Assembly (NCBI GenBank): GCA_949288685.1
Contig: CASELB010000114.1
Location: 1-7,164, forward strand
From: an uncultured bacterium
GTDB taxonomy: Bacteria > Cyanobacteriota > Vampirovibrionia > Gastranaerophilales > Gastranaerophilaceae
Direction: 5' to 3'
DNA length: 7,164 nt
The notes beneath the pieces were generated by a model. That model made no database searches and had not been told where the DNA came from. It saw only the letters and a list, made by a program, of their open reading frames with translations. Shown one piece after another: positions 1 through 5,657 of the stretch; position 1 is the first letter of the stretch, and each line of letters opens with the position of its first letter. The position numbers and the translations under genes are program-made.

Positions 1-1
1 T

Positions 2-691
2 GCTGACGATAAGGTTACGGTTGCAGTCGCTGACGGTATGATTAACTTTGTTGCAGCGGATGCAGATATTGCAATTGAGTTTGAAACGCCGGAGGAAGGC
101 GGTTCAAACTTTGTAGAAGAGCTTGCGTTGTCAAATGTTGAGAAGACAGAAGGAACGGATACTTATTCTTCAAAAATTACCAACTACTCTGCTGATGTTG
201 ATGAGGCAGGTTCTTATAACGCAGCGGTAACTCTTGAGGATTGGGGAGTAAATAATAACGGTATAATTGAAGCTATATACTCTGATGGTTCAAGGCTTAC
301 TGTTGTTGTTGACGAGAACAATGAAATGACCTGGCAAATTACAACAAATGATTTTGTTAAGATTACAGGTGACGATGTTAACATGGACGAGGATGTTCTT
401 GATTACGGCAACCTTATGCTTGAGATGTGTATGGTTGTAAACGAGAGCGGGCTTGAATCCGAAAGTAACAATCTCTGGACAATAGGTTCAAACGCCGGTA
501 CACCATACTTCGGTGTTGCAGGATATGCAGCGTTTGGTACAATTCAAACAGGTGGCTTGGAAGCATCAAACGTTGAACTCTCTGACGAGTTATCGGAAAT
601 GATACTTGCGCAGAGACTTGTACAGGCTAATTCACGTGTATTCAATACAGCAAGTTCTACACTTGAAACGCTTGTATACTTAGGGCAATAG
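2..691 (+). CDS. flgE: Flagellar hook protein FlgE-like, C-terminal part (5' end outside window)
   Basis: The reading frame is open to the left edge, so only the last 229 residues are present. The C-terminus carries the flagellar rod/hook family signature: GTIQTGGLEASNVELSDEL, then an ILAQRLVQANSRV stretch and a final helix ending LETLVYLGQ. In the family this segment is the D0 helix that packs in the hook/rod core. Just before it, a stretch with SGLESESNNLW and GTPYFG matches the part of FlgE that precedes the C-terminal helix, which favours FlgE over the rod proteins FlgF and FlgG. The visible N-terminal part is acidic and beta-like, as expected for a surface hook domain. FlgE polymerises outside the cell after type III export, so no signal peptide is expected. 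No other flagellar gene lies downstream, so this is probably the last gene of its cluster. A FlgE paralogue or another hook-basal body protein remains possible. Confidence 0.85.
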   Translation, partial: ADDKVTVAVADGMINFVAADADIAIEFETPEEGGSNFVEELALSNVEKTEGTDTYSSKITNYSADVDEAGSYNAAVTLEDWGVNNNGIIEAIYSDGSRLTVVVDENNEMTWQITTNDFVKITGDDVNMDEDVLDYGNLMLEMCMVVNESGLESESNNLWTIGSNAGTPYFGVAGYAAFGTIQTGGLEASNVELSDELSEMILAQRLVQANSRVFNTASSTLETLVYLGQ

Positions 692-708
692 TTAGATTAA
701 TGTAAAGG

Positions 709-757
709 CATGCCCTTTTGGATAAAAAGTTTGTCAAGTATGTTACAAAAGGGCATG
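709..757. repeat. 12-bp perfect inverted repeat downstream of the hook gene
   Basis: CATGCCCTTTTG (709-720) is matched exactly by CAAAAGGGCATG (746-757) around a 25-base loop, starting 18 bases after the hook gene stop codon. Its position suits a transcript-end hairpin for the flagellar operon. However, no T-tract follows the stem on either strand, so it is not a textbook intrinsic terminator. It could be a 3' stabilising hairpin, a factor-dependent terminator or a protein-binding site. A shorter TTGT/ACAA pairing (731-734 with 745-748) would compete with the base of the loop. Confidence 0.6.
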
Positions 758-787
758 GATTTACAAAACTTAACACATTGCACACAT

Positions 788-818
788 GCTGAAATACATG
801 TAAATCATGGCTTTCAGC
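788..818. repeat. Short inverted repeat with inner palindrome upstream of yggS
   Basis: GCTGAAA (788-794) pairs with TTTCAGC (812-818) around 17 bases, and the loop begins with the perfect 8-bp palindrome TACATGTA (795-802). It lies about 40 bp upstream of the predicted yggS -35 box. It could be an operator or a weak transcript hairpin; there is no T-tract. With arms this short, chance cannot be ruled out. Confidence 0.3.
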
Positions 819-857
819 GAAAGGGTAAAAGAGGCAAAAATATTTACAATGATATAT

Positions 858-886
858 TTGTCTGCCCATGAAAGTTATTATATAAT
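858..886 (+). promoter_or_regulatory. Sigma70-type promoter of yggS-sepF
   Basis: There is a consensus -10 TATAAT at 881-886 and a -35-like TTGTCT at 858-863, separated by exactly 17 bases. Transcription would start near 893, giving a leader of only about 12 bases before the yggS ATG. That leader contains the purine-rich AAGAGGGTAGGGG, which would serve as ribosome-binding region. Confidence 0.65.
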
Positions 887-904
887 CAAGAAGAGGGTAG
901 GGGA

Positions 905-1570
905 ATGGATAGAGACACGGTTAATAAAAATCTTCTACTTATCAAAAACAGGATTGCACCTTGTAAACCAAATATTGTTGCTGTAACAAAATACTACGAT
1001 AAAACGGCAATAGAACTGGCTTTTGAATGCGGGTTAAGGGATTTTGCAGAATCCCGCGTTAATGATGGAATATCGAAAATTGAGTCATTGTGTAAAGAGC
1101 TTAAGGAAAAATCGACTTTCCATTTTATCGGACACGTACAAAGCAATAAAGCTAAAAAGATTGTTAAGTATTTTGATTATATCCAGTCTGTTGACTCGCT
1201 GAAAATCGCTGAAATTATTTCAGAGTATGCATTGGAGATGGGAAAGAGGCAGAAAGTTCTTCTTGAACTAAACAGTGCGGGTGAAGAAACAAAGTTCGGG
1301 TATGATAAAGAAGGGATGCTAAGGGATTTTGAACGTATAATCAGCCTTGAGGGGCTAGCGGTTCGCGGAATAATGAGTATGGCACCTCTTGCGGCAGAAG
1401 AGAGCGAGCTTGAATATTTGTTTGAAAAAGTCAGACAATTTAAACAAGAGCTTGAAGAGAAGTTTGGATACAAGCTGTCAGAACTTTCTATGGGAATGAG
1501 TAATGATTATCATATTGCAGTCAAGCACGGTGCAACTATGATAAGAATTGGTAGAAAATTATTTAGTTAA
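905..1570 (+). CDS. yggS: YggS/YlmE/PipY-family pyridoxal phosphate homeostasis protein
   Basis: This 221-residue protein has the normal length for the COG0325 family, a single-domain PLP-binding barrel related to the N-terminal half of alanine racemase. The PLP-binding lysine is K29 in IVAVTKYYD. Other family marks are HFIGHVQSNK (73-82), ELNSAGEETKFGY (121-133), SMGMSNDYHIAV (195-206) and the phosphate-binding MIRIGRKLF (212-220). Members bind PLP without known catalysis and buffer its cellular level; loss disturbs vitamin B6 and amino-acid pools. The usual GEN(R/Y) motif reads AESRVND here, a tolerated variation. The ATG at 905 is preceded by the GA-rich stretch at 889-903. The gene sits 21 bp upstream of sepF, the conserved ylmE-ylmF order of Gram-positives and the pipY context of cyanobacteria, and shares its promoter. 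No PipX-like gene is adjacent. Protein is cytosolic. Confidence 0.95.
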   Translation: MDRDTVNKNLLLIKNRIAPCKPNIVAVTKYYDKTAIELAFECGLRDFAESRVNDGISKIESLCKELKEKSTFHFIGHVQSNKAKKIVKYFDYIQSVDSLKIAEIISEYALEMGKRQKVLLELNSAGEETKFGYDKEGMLRDFERIISLEGLAVRGIMSMAPLAAEESELEYLFEKVRQFKQELEEKFGYKLSELSMGMSNDYHIAVKHGATMIRIGRKLFS

Positions 1571-1591
1571 AAAATTGGAGGAAAATAAATA

Positions 1592-2089
1592 ATGACTTTA
1601 TCAGATGGTTTAAACGGAATAATTAGTTTTATAAAAAAAGGCTTTGAAGGAAGAGACGATGATCCGTTTGTTTTCGATGATGAGGGGGAAGAATATATTT
1701 CTGACGGCAATGCTGCATTAGATGTAATGTATAGTCCTAAAAATGAAAATCGCTGGGATAGAGACAGAGAAAATAAAGTTGTTTCTCACCCCAATTACCG
1801 CACAGGCGAAGTTACAATTATGGAACCGCGTTCATTTGGTGAGGCTGTTCAAATTGTTAAAAAATTAAAAGATAAAAATACTGTTGTTCTTAATCTTCAT
1901 CTTTTAGACAAAGAACAATCCCAAAGAACAATTGATTTTGTTTGCGGCGCAGCTCACGCATTAAACGGCACTCCGCAAAAAGTTGGTGATATGGTGTTTG
2001 TTTTCACACCGTCTAACGTTGCACTTTCTGTTGAATCTGCTATGGTTCAAAACAAGTTCAGCGAATCTTTGTGGAACAAACCTCTATAA
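1592..2089 (+). CDS. sepF: Cell division protein SepF (FtsZ membrane anchor)
   Basis: The 165-residue protein has the SepF layout. It begins with a short amphipathic helix (about 1-18, alternating hydrophobics with K15, K16) of the kind that binds membrane. An acidic, charged linker (about 20-65) follows, then the compact SepF/DUF552 domain (about 70-148) with RTGEVTIMEPRSFGEA, VVLNLHLLDKEQSQRTIDF and GDMVFVFTPSNV. G119 in DFVCGA matches the conserved glycine near the dimer interface. In known systems SepF dimers polymerise, bind the FtsZ C-terminal tail and tether the Z-ring to the membrane, alongside or instead of FtsA. The start is supported by GGAGG at 1577-1581, ten bases before the ATG. 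It follows yggS by 21 bp and is the last gene before an intrinsic terminator. The usual further ylm genes (ylmG, ylmH, divIVA) are absent here. Confidence 0.95.
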   Translation: MTLSDGLNGIISFIKKGFEGRDDDPFVFDDEGEEYISDGNAALDVMYSPKNENRWDRDRENKVVSHPNYRTGEVTIMEPRSFGEAVQIVKKLKDKNTVVLNLHLLDKEQSQRTIDFVCGAAHALNGTPQKVGDMVFVFTPSNVALSVESAMVQNKFSESLWNKPL

Positions 2090-2145
2090 GAAGAGAGAGC
2101 AATTTTTAAACACTTAATATATTGATTTGTGATAGTTGGATTTTC

Positions 2146-2170
2146 AGGGTGCATTTGCACCCTTCTTTTT
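2146..2170 (+). terminator. Intrinsic terminator of yggS-sepF
   Basis: AGGGTGC (2146-2152) and GCACCCT (2157-2163) form a perfect 7-bp stem with an ATTT loop, followed by TCTTTTT (2164-2170). It lies 57 bases past the sepF stop. It is only 4 bases from the stop codon of the convergent radical SAM gene. On the opposite strand the same hairpin lacks a T-tract, so it would terminate that transcript less efficiently. Confidence 0.85.
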
Positions 2171-2174
2171 ATTA

Positions 2175-3104
2175 TTATGATAAATTTCTTAGCTTTAATC
2201 CGGATAAAATTGTTTCAATATTAAAATCGTATAGCGCGCGCATTTCTCCGCCCATACCCAGACCGCAAATATTGCAGTATGTTTTATCAGGACAGCCGGA
2301 ATATCTTTTTCCGTCAAGGGTTATGAAATTAGTTATCCAGCAGTCTTTTTTGAAATCAGGGCGGATTAGATACTTTAGCCCTCTTTTGCTGTTTAAAATT
2401 TTATATCCGTTTTTTTTATATTTAAGAATAGTGTTTACTATATCTTCGCGTTTATTGATACATAATGCGGTTTCTCCGTTGACCGGATTATAAAAATTAA
2501 AAGAAATACCGTTTATGTATGGGCTGTTTTGGACAAACTCAAGTACATCAGAAATCTCATCTTTGTTAATCGGGTTTATTACCATATTGGCGGAAACTCT
2601 TTCAGGATAAGGGAATTTAGCAATATTTTCCTTTAACTTCTCGAAAGCTCCTTCTCCGCGTATAATATCGTGCGCTTTTATCCCGTCAAGACTAATAAAA
2701 ATATGGTCTGCATTCAAAAAAGAAAAATCATAGCTTGCATTAGTTGTGACTGTTGTAGAGTAGAAACCGATTGACTTTGCAAGAGCGCAGAGGTCGTTTA
2801 TTGTTTTATATTCACCAGTTATTTCGCCAAGTGGGGTATCTGATTTCTCACTATATTTACCCCTTCCTGCTTCGCCTCCTTCAAAATCAACGAATCGCGA
2901 ACCGCATTTATATGAGTATATTAAGTGTTCTTTGATTTCATTATAGCTCATACTATGCGGGGCGGATTTATCTACGCAGCAATGTTTACATTTGTAATTG
3001 CACTCATTTGTAACAAATATTACGGTTTGAAGCGGGATTTGTTTCTTTAAAACGCGTATTTTAAAATACCATATCGGGAAATATAATAGTTCCTCAGGTT
3101 TCAT
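2175..3104 (-). CDS. Radical SAM protein with C-terminal four-cysteine cluster, substrate unknown
   Basis: This 309-residue protein carries the radical SAM CX3CX2C motif (C35, C39, C42 in CNYKCKHC), which binds the [4Fe-4S] cluster that cleaves S-adenosylmethionine. C43 follows directly. The SAM-binding GGE motif appears as FEGGEAG near residue 77, and a strand-helix pair HIFISLDG...HDIIRG is typical of SPASM/Twitch-type and HpnH-like enzymes. The C-terminus has C255-X15-C271-X5-C277-X2-C280, spaced like an auxiliary iron-sulfur cluster site. Relatives with this layout modify peptides, lipids or cofactors; I cannot assign a substrate. Its ATG overlaps the stop of the upstream prenyltransferase gene (ATGA), with AAGGCGG about 5 bases upstream, so translation is probably coupled. 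This suggests a role linked to the prenylated product, but that is inference. No signal peptide is seen; the hydrophobic/basic first 25 residues could lie against the membrane. Confidence 0.85.
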   Translation of the reverse strand: MKPEELLYFPIWYFKIRVLKKQIPLQTVIFVTNECNYKCKHCCVDKSAPHSMSYNEIKEHLIYSYKCGSRFVDFEGGEAGRGKYSEKSDTPLGEITGEYKTINDLCALAKSIGFYSTTVTTNASYDFSFLNADHIFISLDGIKAHDIIRGEGAFEKLKENIAKFPYPERVSANMVINPINKDEISDVLEFVQNSPYINGISFNFYNPVNGETALCINKREDIVNTILKYKKNGYKILNSKRGLKYLIRPDFKKDCWITNFITLDGKRYSGCPDKTYCNICGLGMGGEMRALYDFNIETILSGLKLRNLS

Positions 3105-4069
3105 AATACCGCCTTAATAATATAGTATATTGAAATAACGGTTACAAACAGGGTCATAAAATCTCTGGCAAGCAGCCAGCGGGAGTAAAATAATTCATTG
3201 CCCGTTTTTATAGCAGTTTTCCACATTTGCTGCGGAATTAGCTTAAACAAAAATTTGTGCCTTTTTTTATCTCTCATAACGTATAACAAATATATGCCGG
3301 CAGGAAGTGTAATAAGTTGTATAAATCCGAGAGTGGGGGATAAAATAAAAGTCAGTCCGTATGGAATAATTGTAAATAAAAATAATGCCAGAAATCTCAG
3401 ATAATCATTTTTTAGAAGAATTGCAAGAGTAGTTTTCTTACAGGCTCTGTCGGCATCCATATCTATAATTGAGTGAACATAAACGATATTAGCCGCAAGC
3501 AGTCCTGTTATAATTGATAAAATTATAGCGGTTGAAGTAAGTATTCCTCCTGTTGATACATAATAAACCCCGCAGCCTAAGAGCGGTCCGAACATTAGTC
3601 CGATTGTTAATTCCCCAAGCCCTCTGTAAGAGAGTTTTAAGGGCGGAGCACTATAAAAAACAGTTAAAAAAGCACCGGATATTATGAAATATAGTACGGG
3701 CAGCCCTATTTTTATAATGAAGTACAGTCCGATAATTCCGGCAATTATTCCGAAACAGGATGCCCAGAAAAAAAATTGAGCAAGTGTGGCTTTACCGTTT
3801 ATAATATTTTCGCATTTAAGTGCGCGTCCGGTCATAACTTTATTCCTCTCTGTTACGCTTCCCTGTATATAATCAAAAAAATCATCAAAAAGGTTGGCGC
3901 TTAAGTGAACACATATTACACCGCTAAATGCAAGAATTGCATTTAAAACAGTAAATGTTTTACAATGTAGTGCCGCACAAATTATTACAACGATACTTAT
4001 TACACTTTGAGGGAGTGCGCGATATCTTGCATTTGTCAGTATGAATGCTAATTTATTCCGGATAAACAT
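3101..4069 (-). CDS. UbiA-family membrane prenyltransferase, MenA-like
   Basis: This 322-residue, very hydrophobic protein has roughly eight or nine transmembrane segments, the usual UbiA fold. Both aspartate-rich motifs are present. The first, NLFDDFFD (N59, D62, D63, D66), and the second, IDMDADRACKKTTLA (D203, D207), bind Mg2+ and the prenyl diphosphate. A loop YSAPPLKLSYRGLGEL (139-154) resembles the same loop in 1,4-dihydroxy-2-naphthoate prenyltransferases (MenA). The family transfers an isoprenoid chain to an aromatic or other acceptor in the membrane. MenA-type quinone synthesis is the leading guess, but no other men or mqn gene is in the window, so the acceptor is uncertain. The ATG is preceded by TAAGGA six bases upstream. 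It starts 33 bp after ffh without an intervening terminator and overlaps the radical SAM gene by 4 bases, so the three are likely co-transcribed. Confidence 0.9.
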   Translation of the reverse strand: MFIRNKLAFILTNARYRALPQSVISIVVIICAALHCKTFTVLNAILAFSGVICVHLSANLFDDFFDYIQGSVTERNKVMTGRALKCENIINGKATLAQFFFWASCFGIIAGIIGLYFIIKIGLPVLYFIISGAFLTVFYSAPPLKLSYRGLGELTIGLMFGPLLGCGVYYVSTGGILTSTAIILSIITGLLAANIVYVHSIIDMDADRACKKTTLAILLKNDYLRFLALFLFTIIPYGLTFILSPTLGFIQLITLPAGIYLLYVMRDKKRHKFLFKLIPQQMWKTAIKTGNELFYSRWLLARDFMTLFVTVISIYYIIKAVL

Positions 4070-4102
4070 TAAATTCCTTATTTTCGGATCAATATGTTCT
4101 TA

Positions 4103-5488
4103 TTAAAATCTGCGCCCTTTTTGGAGCTGACTCATCATTTTTTTCATGCCGAGTAAACTGCCGGCGCCGCCTCCAAATTTGCCAAATGATTTTTTCATAT
4201 CATTAACCCCTTTCATCATCTGACGCATTTGTTCAAACTGTTTTATAAAAATATTAATATCGTGGAGCGGAATTCCTGAACCTGCGGCAATTCTTTTTTT
4301 TCTGCCGGAGTTAATAATATCAGGATTTTCTCTTTCTTCCGGCGTCATCGAAGAGATAAAGACCTCTATGCGCTTAAACTGTTTTTCTCCTTCTCTTGAA
4401 ATAAGTTGTTTATCATCACTTGACATATTTAACCCCGGAATCATGCCGAGAAGTTGGTCAAATGAACCAAACATTTTCATTTGTTTTTGCATTTTTAAGA
4501 AGTCGTTGAAAGAAAATTCTGCTTTTGCCATTTTCTTTTCAAGTTCTTTTGCTTCTTTTTCATCAAAAACTTCCTGCGCGCGTTCAACTAATGATACAAT
4601 ATCACCCATTCCAAGGATTCTTGTTGCCATTCTCTCAGGATAAAAATCTTCAAGTGCGTTTAGTTTTTCGCCGGTACCTGTAAGTTTTATAGGTTTTCCG
4701 GTGCAGTAAACTACACTTAAAGCAGAGCCGCCGCGTGAATCCCCGTCCAGTTTTGTCAGGACAAGTCCTGTCAGGTTTAGTTGTGCATCAAAGTTTTCAG
4801 CAACATTAACAGCCTCTTGTCCGGTCATAGAATCTATTACCAGCAGTTTTTCCTGAGGCGCAAAAATTCTGTCGATAAGCAGAAGTTCTGCCATCATATC
4901 CGTATCAATCTGGAGTCTGCCTGCCGTATCAAGAATAAGTACATTAAACCCGTTTGATTTAGCATAATCCATTGCCGAGCGTACAATGTCCGTTACGTCT
5001 TTAGACTCTTTTGTAAAAACTTCCGTTTCAATTTCTTTACCGAGAATTTGCAGTTGGTTTATTGCAGCCGGACGATAGATATCGCAGGCTACAAGAAGAG
5101 GATTTTTCCCTTCTTTTTTAAGTTTAACGGCAAGTTTAGCGGATGATGTAGTTTTTCCGGAACCCTGAAGTCCTAACATCATAATAAGAGAAGGGTGACC
5201 GGTTAAATTAAGAGGTCTAAGCTCTTCTCCGAGCAGTTTAACAAGTTCATCATGTACTATTTTTACAAGCTGTTGGGACGGGTTTACACCTTGAATTACG
5301 TTTTCACCCTCTGCACGGTCTTTTATGTTTGATATGAATGATTTTACGACACGGAGGTTTACATCGGCTTCTAACAATGCACGACGGATTTCTCTTATTG
5401 CATCATGCATATTTTCCTGCGTTAATTCATTACCGCCGGATGTACTCCGTATTATATCCTGTAGTCTTGATGAAAGTGATTCAAACAT
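4103..5488 (-). CDS. ffh: Signal recognition particle GTPase Ffh (SRP54)
   Basis: The 461-residue protein has the full Ffh architecture: N-terminal four-helix bundle (about 1-90), GTPase G domain (about 100-295) and methionine-rich M domain (about 325-461). The G motifs are GLQGSGKT (106-113), DTAGR (187-191) and TKLDGD (245-250), with the insertion-box segment YRPAAINQL and the closing GTGEK (271-275). The M domain contains the MKMFG...LLGMIPG finger-loop region and the SRP-RNA binding segment GRKKRIAAGSG (395-405), then many methionines for signal-sequence binding. Ffh with 4.5S/6S RNA brings ribosomes making membrane proteins to FtsY; it is essential. No ffs RNA gene is seen nearby. The ATG at 5488 is the only possible start: the frame upstream has no ATG, GTG or TTG before a stop. 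No Shine-Dalgarno precedes it (see the promoter entry). Downstream is a prenyltransferase gene rather than the common rpsP. Confidence 0.98.
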   Translation of the reverse strand: MFESLSSRLQDIIRSTSGGNELTQENMHDAIREIRRALLEADVNLRVVKSFISNIKDRAEGENVIQGVNPSQQLVKIVHDELVKLLGEELRPLNLTGHPSLIMMLGLQGSGKTTSSAKLAVKLKKEGKNPLLVACDIYRPAAINQLQILGKEIETEVFTKESKDVTDIVRSAMDYAKSNGFNVLILDTAGRLQIDTDMMAELLLIDRIFAPQEKLLVIDSMTGQEAVNVAENFDAQLNLTGLVLTKLDGDSRGGSALSVVYCTGKPIKLTGTGEKLNALEDFYPERMATRILGMGDIVSLVERAQEVFDEKEAKELEKKMAKAEFSFNDFLKMQKQMKMFGSFDQLLGMIPGLNMSSDDKQLISREGEKQFKRIEVFISSMTPEERENPDIINSGRKKRIAAGSGIPLHDINIFIKQFEQMRQMMKGVNDMKKSFGKFGGGAGSLLGMKKMMSQLQKGRRF

Positions 5489-5494
5489 ATTAGC

Positions 5495-5523
5495 ATTATT
5501 GCGTAAACAAGCTGCACTTGCAA
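5495..5523 (-). promoter_or_regulatory. Candidate ffh promoter giving a leaderless transcript
   Basis: On the reverse strand TTGCAA (5523-5518) and AATAAT (5500-5495) are separated by exactly 17 bases, matching the -35 and -10 boxes at 4/6 and 5/6. Only six bases (GCTAAT) lie between the -10 box and the ffh ATG, so transcription would start at or next to the A of the start codon. The lack of any Shine-Dalgarno sequence before this ATG agrees with that reading. A promoter further upstream with an SD-independent leader remains possible. Confidence 0.45.
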
Positions 5524-5526
5524 GTG
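5515..5526. promoter_or_regulatory. 12-bp perfect palindrome over the ffh -35 box
   Basis: CACTTGCAAGTG is a perfect palindrome that contains the predicted ffh -35 hexamer TTGCAA. A dimeric repressor bound here would block ffh and lies about 45 bp upstream of the glnA -35. No regulator can be named from the sequence. Confidence 0.35.
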
Positions 5527-5570
5527 TAAAAGCAGGTTATCACCTTTATTTATTCTTAATATCGTAAATA

Positions 5571-5599
5571 TTGACCTTTGCGGAAAAATATATTTTAAT
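5571..5599 (+). promoter_or_regulatory. Sigma70-type promoter of glnA
   Basis: TTGACC (5571-5576) and TTTAAT (5594-5599) each differ by one base from consensus and are spaced by exactly 17 bases. The start point would be near 5606, giving a leader of about 52 bases. I found no GTA-N8-TAC box (NtcA) in the intergenic region, and no match in the leader to the conserved core I know for the glutamine (glnA) riboswitch. Confidence 0.65.
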
Positions 5600-5644
5600 A
5601 AAGTGTATTAAGAACATTTATAGGGTGTAGTTCGGAGATTAAAA

Positions 5645-5651
5645 AAGGAGG
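5645..5651 (+). promoter_or_regulatory. Strong ribosome-binding site of glnA
   Basis: AAGGAGG is a full match to the anti-Shine-Dalgarno sequence, six bases before the ATG at 5658. It fixes the glnA start and contrasts with the divergent ffh, which has none. Confidence 0.9.
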
Positions 5652-5657
5652 AAACCG

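Noticed and set aside
657..869. A 70-codon open frame on the - strand across the hook gene end and the spacer
   Set aside because: It overlaps the conserved hook C-terminus and the inverted repeat, has no recognisable domain, and is rich in Cys, Phe and His in a way typical of antisense reading.
2146..2163. Bidirectional terminator serving the radical SAM transcript as well
   Set aside because: On the reverse strand the hairpin is followed by GAAAATCC-type sequence with no T-run, so strong termination in that direction is not supported.
2122..2493. A 123-codon open frame on the + strand beyond sepF
   Set aside because: It runs antisense through the radical SAM C-terminus, including its conserved cysteines, and contains the sepF terminator; no family resemblance.
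5600..5657. Glutamine riboswitch or NtcA site upstream of glnA, as in cyanobacteria
   Set aside because: The leader is only about 52 bases and lacks the conserved core known to me for glnA RNA; no GTA-N8-TAC box occurs in the spacer.
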